From Pisaster brevispinus (lineage: Eukaryota > Echinodermata > Asteroidea > Forcipulatida > Asteriidae), in the NCBI GenBank assembly GCA_023634235.1, contig JAMKCF010000001.1, forward strand, positions 14,084,258 through 14,148,257: DNA of 64,000 bases, in the 5' to 3' direction. The notes beneath the pieces are model-generated. The model saw nothing but the letters and a program-made list of their open reading frames with translations. It was not told where the DNA came from and searched no databases. The translations under genes were made by a program, and so were the position numbers. Positions 34,570-45,440 of the stretch are shown in pieces (the stretch's first letter is position 1; each line of letters starts with the position of its first letter).

Positions 34570-35109
34570 TCATGTTTCATAACTTCTATCTTCATTACAA
34601 TGTTTATCAATCATATCATTACAACGTTTATCAATCATATCGTTACAACGTTCATCAATCATATCATTACAATGTTCATCAATCATATCATTACAACGTT
34701 CATCAATCATATCATTACAACTTTCATCAATCATATCATTACAATGTTCATCAATCATATCATTACAACGTTCATCAATCATATCATTACAACTTTTATC
34801 AATCATATCGTTACAACGTTCATCAATCATATCATTACAATGTTCATCAATCATATCATTACAACGTTCATCAATCATATCATTACAACTTTTTTGGCTG
34901 TCACTGATAGCCTGCACATCTGCAAGTTTCTCAGTAACGAGAGTACTTTGTGAAAAGGAAGAATAGATCACAGAAGAACAAACACAAGTGGAAAAAAAAG
35001 TGGTCAAGTCAGAAAGAAACACACATCTGTCAGAGAACATCCTTCCAGACCACCTCAGACATCGCAAAGCCACCTCCTCTTCTCTCAAAGCTACATGGTA
35101 TTTCGGCAT
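34570..35109 (-). CDS. Polyprotein N-terminus with 12 tandem 8-residue repeats (copy 2)
   Basis: The ATG at 35107-35109 opens MPKYHVALREEEVALRCLRW, directly after an acceptor-like TTATTTTTCAG. The frame goes through a Cys/Ser-rich stretch and then twelve C-N-D-M-I-D-E-R type units. It ends at 34570 after SYET because two bases (TA in ATATAAC) present in copy 1 are missing. Further downstream, in the frame that copy 1 uses, a Lys codon has become TAG (about 34488). No known domain was recognised; the repeat may be a flexible or coiled linker. Confidence 0.7.
   Translation of the reverse strand: MPKYHVALREEEVALRCLRWSGRMFSDRCVFLSDLTTFFSTCVCSSVIYSSFSQSTLVTEKLADVQAISDSQKSCNDMIDERCNDMIDEHCNDMIDERCNDMIDKSCNDMIDERCNDMIDEHCNDMIDESCNDMIDERCNDMIDEHCNDMIDERCNDMIDKRCNDMIDKHCNEDRSYET
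34597..34890 (-). repeat. 24-bp coding minisatellite, twelve units (copy 2)
   Basis: Same 24-bp unit as at 5826-5972, but twelve copies. The variable eighth residue runs (from the N-terminus) ER, EH, ER, KS, ER, EH, ES, ER, EH, ER, KR, KH. All units keep the reading frame. Confidence 0.92.
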
Positions 35110-35115
35110 CTCGTT

Positions 35116-36824
35116 CTGAAAAATAACAGAACAAAACAAACCCAACAATGTTAATGCATTGACTGTGTGTAAAAAAAAAGTATATTTATGATGACACAAC
35201 TATGAGAACTCAACTGCTATGGCCACAGTAATTCCAAATTGAAATTGGTTGCACTTCCATTGCATTGTTTGTAATTTTCTGTTTATGTTTGCTAGCAAAT
35301 AAAATGAAATATAGCACATCCAATTACAGACCAACATGCTGCATGCATTTACCCTGCAAGTGATGATATCACTTTGCCAAACAATACCAACAGAACAACA
35401 AAGATTATACTTAGAAACAGGCAATTTGTAACCATTTCAACTGACTTGTCCAAACTGTGCAAAACACCACTATGGACTTAGACCTATCTTTTATTCAGTT
35501 TCAGTTAAAAAGCTTACTATTTAAAATTATACACAAACAAATGAAGGCCTATACTACTGCTCTTTATTTAAAAAAACATAAAAAGAAATGACAGCTATAC
35601 GATCATCACAAATTGCACAAACATTGCGAGTTCACACTCACAGGCCTACTACAGTAAAATAATTATTTTTCAAAATGTAAACAAAAACTAAATTTCTTAA
35701 TAATTGTATTAAAAAAGTGAAAGCTTCCATGAAAGCTACACCTTTCAAGAAACACCTAAATGAAATAATGATAAATCCCCCAACTTTGTCAAAGATAAAA
35801 TGACTATTGCACAAGTTTTCTAGAAAAACCTGCTGCCTAATTATCAACAAAAAAAAAACACTGACAAAGTCACAACGCACTGTCCATGCTGACTATCTAA
35901 TCCAGATTGAGTACTTTAAGTTTCTAAAATCAAATCTTTATTTTAACTTGTGTCGGTCATGTCGGTATGTCCAACTCTCAACCTAAATAAAAGATTCAGA
36001 CAACTGTTGACGTTACAAAATCACAACTAATAAACAAACAAAATACATCATACATGAACAATAAATGTAAAGTTTTCCAGAGAATTTTACAATTATAAAG
36101 CTACATAAAAATAACTCCCATAAGGCCAATCCACTTTGTATCCTTGGCCGGCCCAAACACTTGTCAACTAAATGCAATCAACGTGTGATGGGATGTTTTT
36201 AAAACATTTGCCATGCCAGCAGACAGGGTATCTACAAACATGACAAGTAGCATTCGATCAGTAAGTTTCAACTATTGGAGCCCTGCCGGACCAAAACCAC
36301 AACAGGCATGGCAATTTGACTACAGCACACCCCCGTCCCCCCCCCCGTACATGTGTTCAATTTCATAGCATTCATATAAACGGAGAAACCCTTCACTATG
36401 ATATGAGTATGACTATGCCAGAAACACGAATAATAAAGATGAATTCCTACTCAAAGTCAACAATTTCTCTGAAAAGCTAAGAGGCTATGACATCTGACAG
36501 ATAAACAAAATCACACAAAAAGTATCACACAAAGAACGATCAAATTTGATTCACAAACAGCAGGAAAAAAACGAAAGCAAAACTCCATCATTGGTTTTTA
36601 GATTCCCTAATTTTATGAGACTAAGCCTATGCTTTTCAGAGTCCAAGAAAACAAATTTGATTTCGTCTATCAATTACACGATTTACAAATACATTCACAT
36701 CAACTATAAAACACGACTAATATAAGTACTAATATATCCCTGATATAAATAACATGAATACAAACAACAAGCTAAACACAAGAAAAATATTTACTCTTCA
36801 CACAAGTGCTGTAACATTATTTAC
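35116..36824 (-). other. Predicted 5'-leader intron of Helitron copy 2
   Basis: The counterpart of the intron inferred in copy 1. The donor CGAAG|GTAAATAA at 36824 and the acceptor TTATTTTTCAG ending at 35116 are the same as in copy 1. The span is AT-rich, has no long ORF and is well conserved between copies. Confidence 0.4.
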
Positions 36825-36894
36825 CTTCGATTGGCAACTCAACTATGACTGTGTTTACACGAGGGATCGAGTAGATAGTTAATAACGAACACTA

Positions 36895-37023
36895 GGCCGT
36901 GTCCGAAACGGCGACTTCGGCTAGAGCTACGGCTAGATTGCCCGCGTCTGCCTATTCTTCAACACTGGCAGACGCGCTGATCTAGCTGTAGCTGTAGCCG
37001 AAGTCGCCGTTTCGGACACGGCC
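36895..37023. mobile_element. Hairpin MITE 'GGCCGTGTCCGAAA', intact copy
   Basis: A 129-bp foldback with near-perfect arms: GGCCGTGTCCGAAACGGCGA at the left is exactly inverse to the right end, and the arms continue with CTTCGGCTA/TAGCCGAAG before diverging. It is the most complete of the three family members in the window (8010-8123, 63406-63528). It is non-coding, and flanks CTA/ATA do not give a clean target duplication. Confidence 0.85.
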
Positions 37024-37286
37024 ATACTACTATGCTATGCTACAAACTCTACGTACGCGACAATCCAACCTTTTCATTGATATACGACATCAACCTCGTT
37101 CCCAGTGGTGAACGCCATTTCTTTTTCGTTTTAGAATGCATTGGTCGATCATGGCCATCATAGGCCAACCTCGTTCCCAGGGGTGATCGATCTCGCCGCG
37201 CCATTTTTTCCCAGCATGACTTGCTCGATCATAATGACGAGAGGTATCGATACGACGCACTGCCCATGGTAGTGAGGCTGATCATA

Positions 37287-37460
37287 GGCCCTTTTCGAAA
37301 CGACTAGATTTGGCTTTGGATTCGGCTCTCAGGTTAGCTTTGCCCCGCCGGTTGTTTTGCCTATAGTGCGTGCTTCGGGTATACGCGCTCAGGGCTTCAG
37401 ACGAAAGAACGGAGCCTCAAAGCCGAATCCAAAGCCGAAGCCGTGATTTCGAATAGGACC
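37287..37460. mobile_element. MITE 'GGCCCTTTTCGAAA' with ATA flanks, copy in Helitron 2
   Basis: The counterpart of 8390-8563, with the same length, ATA flanks and TIRs, so it was inherited with the Helitron and not inserted independently. Confidence 0.75.
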
Positions 37461-37469
37461 ATAGCCTCT

Positions 37470-37691
37470 GGAAATGTCGCCTTTAGTCAAGGCGCACGCG
37501 GCACCCCCACATCAAACACGACCCCAGATATAGCGCACGAAAAAAACCAGCGCGAGCGCCCCCAGATGTCAAGCACGACCCCAGATACCACGAACGAAAA
37601 AAGACCAGCGCGAGCGGCGAAACCTAGCCGCGTGATATCTGGAGGTGCCGCCGCCGCCGCGTGCAACTTGATTAAAAGCTACTGGCAATGT
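37470..37691. other. CpG-rich inverted-repeat structure at the Helitron 5' end (copy 2)
   Basis: The counterpart of 8573-8794. Similarity with copy 1 ends exactly at ..CTACTGGCAATGT, and the following bases belong to a LINE-like coding frame. Confidence 0.6.
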
Positions 37692-37947
37692 GACTTTTTA
37701 TTTAAATTCAGATGTTCATTCCCATTTTACCCGCCAAGCTTCTAATTTTCATATTCCTTACACTCGTACGTCCCTTGCTCATAAAACTATTAAACATAAG
37801 GGACCCATGCTCTGGAACATGCTTAACAATCAACTTAGAGTCTCCGAAAGTTTATCTATATTTAACGTGTCTTTAAACCTGACACATTGGAATCTTACTG
37901 TGGATGAGTGTCTAATATATACATGTACGTGTACTTATATAATCTAA
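37692..37947 (+). pseudogene. LINE reverse-transcriptase C-terminal remnant
   Basis: The plus-strand frame reads SDVHSHFTRQASNFHIPYTR, then HKGPMLWNMLNNQL, then a hydrophobic tail. The pattern (N/H)-x-TR-x6-(V/I)P-x-R ... GP-x-LWN-x-LP/N is the C-terminal end typical of CR1/Jockey-like non-LTR retrotransposon ORF2 proteins, just after the reverse transcriptase. Only this end is present: the frame begins exactly at the 5' edge of Helitron copy 2, so either the Helitron inserted in a LINE or the LINE was truncated there. The bases after the stop (to about 38540) look like its 3' UTR, with no further gene. Confidence 0.6.
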
Positions 37948-38539
37948 ACTAGTATTTTAGTGCTGACCGAGAATGGGTGGTCTCGTCTGATGGGGATCCT
38001 CACCCACGAAGCCCATTTCCATGCATGTTATTCCTTCCGTGGGATCCCCTGGGTGTGATCACTCATTCTCGTTTGGTAATTTACTGGTAGACCTGCAAGG
38101 CCGTTGTGTTAGTTTTAGTCCACTGTTTCGCTTTCGTCCTTCGTCTGTTTGTTTTAAAGTGATCTACTTAAAATAATTGTTTGAGTACATGCTTGTGCAT
38201 TGAGACCTATGTTATACTATTTTTTCCTTAGTGACTCGACTCGACCACAGACCTTTTGGTTCACCTAATTGTTATTATCCGTCTCAGTGCAAATGCATGT
38301 CTTTAGGGACCATTGCCTACAAGCTCTACTTCTTACATGGATCCCTCTGCAGTGCCATGTTTAATTTAATCTTTTTTTTTAAATCTATACTGTTAAATTG
38401 TATTGCATTTATTATATCAATCAACTGTTTAAAATCACTAATAAGAACAAATGTACAAATTTTAGGCTTTGTAACTGGCAATTTCTATACATTATTTCCG
38501 TAAATGTTATGGGTATAATGCTGTCATAACCTTCAAATC

Positions 38540-40130
38540 ATCTACCTGTCATTATTTACGAATAAATCATCAAATTTATAAAGACACTTTGAAAGTAATT
38601 TCAACAACAAACAAACTCAAATGCTGCCAAACCTGCTGCAAACCTAGCGCACCGATAACAACAATGGAAGATGTTGTGACCTTTCGTACTACTTACCTAC
38701 TTCTTGAAACTGTTATTTCTTTATCCATATTTCTTGATTGAATATCGTATTGGACAGACCTGTTTCCAGAATTTCGAACACAAAATATCAATTACTTGAC
38801 AGTCTCAATAATTTTACACACTTTCACAAACTTGGTCGATGTATCAAGTGTTGAAAATGACTCCTAAGACCATTATGATCGACTTTTGGTTTAAGAAAAT
38901 AGCAACTTCATTGCGTAATTTTCTTAGAAATGTTAATGGTAATGCTGCCGAGATCTCTAAATCATTTATCTGTTAATATTGACTAAAGTACCAAGTCCGA
39001 ATAAATCCACAAACTTATAAAAACAGATTTTTAAGGCAATTTGAAAACAAAACACTTTAAGTTGCTAAACTGGAATCACACAGACCTAACGTGCCGTGTG
39101 CAACAAGGAGAAGATGTTTTGACCTTTGAACTACTTATCTTCTTCCAGATAGTGTTTTAGCTTTATCCAAATTAGTGGTTTTTTTTCATATTAACACACT
39201 TGTTTTCTGAATGTCTATAAACAAATGATAAATTTGTGACAATCTTTTCAATTTCACGAACTTTCCAAAAACTTGCTCGGTGTATCAACTGTTTAAAATG
39301 ACTTTTAAGACAACGGTACCACCTTTTGATTACATAAAATGGCAATTCTAGAACGTAATTTCACAGAAATAATATGATTAATGCTGTCAAGACCTTTAAA
39401 TCATCTATCTGTCATTATTTGCTTAGGTACCAAGCCCTAGTGAGGCATATGTTTTTATAGAAACACACTTTTAGAACAATTTAAAAAACAAATACCTCAA
39501 AATGACATCCTCAATACATCTTAGCGTGCCGTGTGCAGTTAAACAAAGGTACATGACTTGCCATTCGAACTAGTTATTGTTTTATCTAAATTTTGTGATT
39601 TATTTTCGTGTTAACACACCTTTTTAATAAATTATTTGGATACAAATGCCTAATCCATACAATCTCTCTATTCTCACAATTTTTCACAAACTTGATCGCA
39701 GTATCAACTGTTTAAAATGACTTATAAGACCAAATGTACCAACTTTTTGGTTTCAAAAATGGCAATTCCTATTCGTAATGGCAATTTCCATACGCAATTT
39801 CACAGAAATATTAGTGGTAAAGCTAATAATGTAATTGTTTTCTTACATTGCATGTTTAAATAACTCATCAAATAAAAATAAACAACACTTTCAAGGTAAT
39901 TTCAGAAAAATAGAAACTCAATTGCCTAACCTACATCACACAAGCCTAACGTGTCGTGTGCAACAAGGAGAAATTAGTGTGCCCTTTAAATTACTTCTAG
40001 ATAGTGTTGATGTTTATCCCAATTTAGCGAGTTTGTTCGTATTAGCAAACCTTTGTCCTGAATGTCTATAAAAATAAAATTAAATCCTTGACAATCTCTC
40101 TAATATCACAACATAATAACAAATTTGACG
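38540..40130 (+). repeat. Diverged tandem satellite, period about 420-440 bp
   Basis: Four units are recognisable by recurring strings. CTTGGTCGATGTATCAAGTG near 38832, CTTGCTCGGTGTATCAACTG near 39272 and CTTGATCGCAGTATCAACTG near 39690 are each followed by AAAATGACT..TAAGAC. AACGTGCCGTGTGCAACAAG near 39089, with relatives at about 39524 and 39950, gives the same period. Divergence between units is high, with many indels. No coding frame spans it. Confidence 0.8.
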
Positions 40131-41007
40131 TTCAGTGTGCCCATCCAAAAGTTTTCTGGCATAAAATTATTCATTTCACTGGAAAAAAAATATATAGTGT
40201 GTTTCTAATACCAATAATATGACCTTTATTTAAAAATACTGAAAACCTTATCAAAAACATTTATCATACAGACCCAACAATCTGAAATTACTGCACTCAC
40301 ACACATTTTTATAATCTCTAAAACAAATTTAATCATTTTTCACAAACACATTACACGGATTTTAAACATAGACAATTTGTGTTTCAAAATAAACTTAATT
40401 TTTACTTTATTTATCACCATGTCCAATTTCTGTTTCACCTAATCTACAAAAATGTATATCTTCAGAATAAATGTTTAAGTATATTATTTCAAAAATATAT
40501 GTTTTAAAAGTGTATACTGTTTCAAAAGTGAACATCATTGGTCATATACTAGTGTCCACACTTCATGTGAACCAACATATACATGAAATAACAAACCTGT
40601 GAAAATTTAAGAAAATCAATCTCCATCAAAATAATAAAATAACAGTTAAAAACATTTCAAGTTCTAATCTTTTTCCTAACATCAGATTTATGACCATATC
40701 CATACTATGTGAATTATATACATTTGTGAACATTGATATTTCCAACCTCAAAACTGTTGTACACACCCTTTAAAGCCCCCTCAAAGTAAACAAACTCAAC
40801 AACCCATTAAACAAGGTTCACCATATGACCATTTGCTTCTGATTGGATAACATGTAATCCTCATCACAATCCCACACATTATTGGTCAAGACAATCCATG
40901 AACAGTCATTGGTTGATACAAGTGTATTTTCATTGGATAACACTGGATCTCCATCATGATTGGATGAAATTACTTGGAACAGAAGCCTTGACTATACTTT
41001 TGGAAAC
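40131..41007. other. AT-rich non-coding interval upstream of a promoter
   Basis: No gene seen. A diverged piece of the dispersed repeat found at 9918-9990 is at about 40575-40640 (ATACATGAAATAACAAACCTGT..). The last 200 bases contain several ATTGG/CCAAT-like strings (for example near 40851, 40883, 40910, 40936), which could act as CCAAT boxes for the promoter at 41008. Confidence 0.45.
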
Positions 41008-41038
41008 TATATAAAGGACACATTTTAATCAAACTTCA
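41008..41038 (+). promoter_or_regulatory. TATA + Inr core promoter candidate
   Basis: TATATAAAGG starts at 41008 and an initiator-like CTTCAGTG has its A at 41038, 30 bases downstream, which is the expected spacing. A strong donor (CTG|GTAAGTA at 41189/41190) follows, so a short first exon of about 150 bases is plausible, leading to the OB-fold gene. Confidence 0.55.
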
Positions 41039-41043
41039 GTGTC

Positions 41044-41145
41044 GCCAATTCTGTGTTACGAGAGCCAATTCTATGTTACAAGAGCCAATTCTGTGTTACG
41101 AGAGCCAATTCTGTGTTACGAGAGCCAATTCTGTGTTACGAGAGA
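41044..41145 (+). repeat. 20-bp tandem repeat in the predicted leader exon
   Basis: Five units of GCCAATTCTGTGTTACGAGA (one with ATGTTACA) lie directly after the predicted start site and before the donor at 41190. The tract ends with GAGAGAGCAG. It would be transcribed as part of the 5' leader and does not contain an ATG-initiated frame of note. Confidence 0.9.
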
Positions 41146-41798
41146 GCAGATTCACTAACATCCTACGACTGTGCTGCCAAACTTGGCTGGTAAGTATATC
41201 ATCCCCACAAAACCAAGCACTGATCCGCCGAACTGTTCAATACTAACTTGGATACGGCGTCCGAGGATCAGAGATCACATCTACATGCTCAACAAAATCA
41301 GGAATATTCTGGCACCAGCCTAACTGATTTGAGAGTTTTTAAGTACAGATATTTAGTTCACTACATACTCAACATACATTTTACTAATGATTACAAAACT
41401 ATATTGAATATTTGATGTACTACCACTGTCATTCCACTTCTATGCAATCATATCAGCTACAACACAACTGTTGAAATAACACGATTATATTCAATTAAAT
41501 AACAATACCAATTTCAACCTGTATATGTTAATAAGTTTAGAAACTAAAATAACTTGACAAAACCTTCCCCAGACATAACTTGTACAACATGTATTTTCTC
41601 TCCCTAGAAAAAAAAAAAAACCGAAATGAAATACCCCTTTAAATAAACTACGTGTAGTCAAATAAACAATGAATTCCATAAATAAGAAAAAATTGAAAAA
41701 TAGCTTTGCAAATTATCCAGATAATGTTTGAAAAGACTCACCTAACCATAGTTACAATAAAGGCAATCAATTGATTCACTTTCATCTCAACAGACAAA

Positions 41799-43473
41799 AT
41801 GGACACCATCTATAACATCAACAAGTCATCCTCAAGAAAGGGTCCATACCCAAAAGCTTTGAGAGCTAAATTGTGAAGATTGTAAAGAATGAGAAGGCCC
41901 ATGAGCTCAGCCTTGCTGATAGTACAGGAGCAATAAAATGTGTTGCGTATGACAACATCTGCGAGCCTTTCCACTCTGGAGACGTAATCACAATGCGTCA
42001 GTTTGAGAAAGGATTCACTGGAATCCTGATGGCCAACAAAAACACGTGTCCATCCTTGTCCTTCATTGAAGAGCCCGATCAGTGACGAGATAATGGCTGT
42101 TGCTCTAAACCTAGTGGATCCACCAATGCCACCTGTTGCATCTATCTCATCTCTCCTTCAGGATGACAAGGAAGGTATTCCTGTAAGCATCGAGGGAATA
42201 ATCACACATGTAAGAACTTCCATACATTCAATAAAAGATTAAGTTTCAACAAACCTACGTTACAAATCATCTCTTTAACCCTAACAATTCACAATCCAAC
42301 ATGATCTAAAAAAAAACATATGCATAATTTGGATAGTGTGTTCAGCAATTACTTCTACAAAGCCATTACAGCTTACTTGAAAAATGAATTGTCAAAAAAT
42401 CAGAGTAAATGGTTTCACGATAGAGCAAATTGTCTTTACATACAAAGAATGGGTATCACTGCCAGATTTAAATGTAAAAGTATGTAATCAAAACCATTAC
42501 AAGTACCTACAGTTTTTGTGAAATTATCTTTCATACTGTATATAATAAAAATGATGGTTTTGCTTTTGTTTCCATCTAAGGATGAAGTACCAAGAGAGGT
42601 AGGTCCGAAGAGAGTGTTGGTCAGAAACATTGAAGTGCAAGACGAAACCGGAGCAATCCAACTGGCTCTTTGGAACGCACATTCAAGGAGCCCGATTAAG
42701 TCTGGAGACAGGGTGAAAATCACCCACATGTCCCCTAAGAACAACTACTTAAAGGCGATAACCCTGTCATCAACCCAGAACACAACAATTAATGTACGTA
42801 TTGAATTTATAGTAATTTTTTCCAAATATTATTATATAACAGGTTGCCATCTTTCAAATAAAATTTTATACACTCCAACAGCTTACCCATACAAAACTAC
42901 AAAAAACACAACAATTATTTTATATGCATTGGTAACAATTCTGTACTGAAATAATTTCAACACAATTTACAGATTCTCCAAGAAGAACATAAAGAGAGGA
43001 CAGTGGAGATTGTCACAGTAGAGGGGACAACTGCTTCCCACATCATTCTGCTATGTGAGGCAGACGACAGTTTGATAAGTCTACATATGCCGAAGGAACT
43101 TGCACAACAAATATGGAACTCAACAACATCCTTGGGCATAACAACAGCGCTTGAGGGACAACAAGTCTACACAATTGTTGTCCAAGCAGCATATATATTC
43201 GCCTCAGCCATGATGATGATGTACCATCAACAAGCACAAGACCCAACACAAGTTCTAAACCCACAGCACCTACAGCACCCAGTACAGCCACAGGACCCAA
43301 CCCTCAACAGCAAAAACCCACTACTGCTGGAACAGTACCAAGACACCCATCAACTGCTACTGCCAAACCAAAGGCAAAACTTTCCAAACAGTAAACTTAC
43401 AAAACCTATATGTTATCTCTCTAAACCAAAGGCCAAATACAATAACGAACATATTGTGATGCGATCACGCTAG
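41799..43473 (+). pseudogene. OB-fold (RPA-like) gene, spliced, with frame changes
   Basis: The inferred exons are 41794-42209, 42581-42793 and 42973 to about 43400, with good acceptors (CATCTCAACAG, TTTCCATCTAAG, CAATTTACAG), donors (CAT|GTAAGA, AAT|GTACGT) and matching phase 0. Exon 1 has a β-rich segment (KAHELSLADSTGAIKCVAYD.. then HSGDVITM), and exon 2 a similar one (KRVLVRNIEVQDETGAIQLA then KSGDRVKITHM). Such L/V-x-D-x-TG-x-I-x-x-x-x-(W/Y) patterns are typical of OB folds in replication protein A-like single-strand DNA binders. Exon 1 opens with MDTIYNINKSSSRKGPYP but shifts frame near 41870 and back near 42080. After about 43200 a Ser/Thr/Pro-rich linker lies in a different frame. A further exon-like piece ends in LDESYVGNF.. 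with a donor near 43540. Confidence 0.55.
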
Positions 43474-43544
43474 ATGAGTCGTATGTTGGCAATTTCATAA
43501 CGGAGAACAAGGCAAAACAAGACAAACTACATGACAGGTCAGGA

Positions 43545-45440
43545 GTAACATTTTCGGGTTTTTTGTTGTTGATAATGATAGATTCAAGTTCTAAAATCTC
43601 ACTTTTTAACATTGGCGACTTCCTTTCTGATAAATAACAACACTAAAAGGTTACAATTAGCATGTCAATAAAGCTTGCTGATGTACACTTTGAAAAATAA
43701 AAAATATAAAAACATTGTTCACAGCTCCATAGTTCATGATAGTTAGTTACACGTAAAGTTGTGCACAAGTTCTCTCAACCATGCAGCTATATAGTACATG
43801 TATATAGCTCCATGTTTCAACCAAGTTGTTGTTTTTATCTCAAATGAATGGCAAAAAATACTTCAACAATGATTGAAAACATTCACATCATACCTTTGAA
43901 AATTAATACGAGTGTTTCTGTTACCTACAGATAACTTCTGCAACACAAACACGTTGACAAGTTCGATCACATCTGATCACTGCATTCCGTGTGTAAAAAC
44001 ACCAAAACGTTTATCAAAAAAAGCGAAGATCGCCATTATTGTGTGTACATTACTATCACGATGTGTTACTAACCCTTGTACACACACAGACAACCTCGTT
44101 CCCAGTCAATATAATAGAGATCAGTGGGAGCTGCCCATAACATGGTAACGAGGATGACACAGGGGATTACAGCAACTTCCGACCTTTCAACCCTTCTTGA
44201 ACAAAAATTAACATTCGTCAAACTTCAGCGGCCTTCGGCGCAGTAACACAGGGCACCTGTGGGCAGCTGTACTGTAGGTGCGCGCTTAATAAATTTGTAA
44301 GCCCCTTTTCTCTTCGTTTCAGTTACCCTTCTCATATCACTGAACTTTATGCTTCACCTTTCGCAACTTTTAACTAAAAGTTGTATAAACACGGAATTTT
44401 GATTATAGTAAAGGGAGAGCTTAATATGCTCTATCCAGATGTACACACAAATTAGAAATGACAAGAATCGACAAACGACTCATTTTGCTTGATCGCATCA
44501 CATATTTATCATCCAAACCTACACTATAAGAAGGAAACAGGGCGTCACTATTTACTATTTCCCATTTTTTGCTATTTCGTCCAACTTGGCCGTCAAACTA
44601 CATATAGCTGACCAAGGTTAATAATTCACAGATATTGTGATACAATAAAATTATACTAAAACAGTGTATTGCAGAGGTGATATGTATCATTTAGATCCAA
44701 TTTTCCTGATGGGTTTGTTTTTTCACTCTTTTCCCGCAATTTTTCCAACATAATAGGGGGGGGGGGCCTAAAAACTAACTAAATGAAACAACAGCCAAAA
44801 AGAAGGCGAGCTTGGACAAAAATCATGTTTCTCATTTTACTTGGCCTAAATTTCAGTATAATACAAATTTTACAAAAGACAAATTCCATGTAAATTTTCA
44901 TGTAATAGACTTTACGTTACAAGCCTATACTTTCTATTTGTATTAATCAAAACCAGGGCCCCACTTCATACCGCAATCCAATCACCAGCAATACTCATCT
45001 ATTGTCCATTGTTTCACTTAACCAATGGACTAAACACATTTTTAAGCACAACACATAATTCATGTTTATACTTGTATCCGTCATTACTATTAAGTATTGT
45101 ACTTCTTAACTTATTTTCTACTTCGTTGTTATATGTTTTTGAAATTATATTGAAAAGAAAATTTATATAACAAAAATTATAACAAATATGTAAAAAGATG
45201 CTCCAAAAAACACTGAAGGTGTTTATCATTTTTGATTGTCTCACAAGTTATTTCTGTAAGTTGACTTTCATAAATTTCAATCAATAAACAATCATTTCAG
45301 TACATTAATGCCTTTGCTTTACTTGTGTGTGTGTTTGTTTGTTTAAATTTATTTTTTCTACATTAAGTCACATTAATAAAAAACTAATAATAAAAACACA
45401 CATTTCCACACCTGACTGATACATGAAACCGACAATACAA
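43545..45440. other. Non-coding interval after the OB-fold gene
   Basis: No convincing gene. A possible exon with a TTACCTACAG acceptor starts at about 43931. A CCTCGTTCCCAG string near 44094, also seen at 8196 and 8273, suggests a shared repeat. A G-run lies at about 44755-44765. The 78-codon frame at 43912-44148 has no recognised domain. Confidence 0.4.

Larger units (their letters stand above)
24645..37691 (-). mobile_element. Helitron (Helentron-like) copy 2, near full length
   Basis: A minus-strand rolling-circle transposon with, from 5' (right) to 3' (left): CpG-rich inverted-repeat end, two MITEs, leader exon and intron, then about 10.4 kb of almost continuous coding. Coding covers the N-terminal repeats, PHD finger, C76-like region, OTU, Lys-rich repeats, DUF6570-like region, HUH/Y2 Rep, Pif1-type helicase and EEP endonuclease. 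A helicase followed by an EEP domain is the hallmark of the Helentron branch. Frame breaks: nonsense at about 34488, a 2-bp deletion at about 34580, an extra T in the OTU codons at about 31806, nonsense at 31428, a one-base shift between Rep and helicase near 27600-27660, and a rearrangement at 25608-26083. The true 3' end is undefined, so the left coordinate is the last stop codon. Confidence 0.92.

Noticed and set aside
34600..34953. Plus-strand Ile/Thr/Asn-rich repeat ORFs opposite the Helitron minisatellite
   Set aside because: They are antisense shadows of the 24-bp coding repeat.
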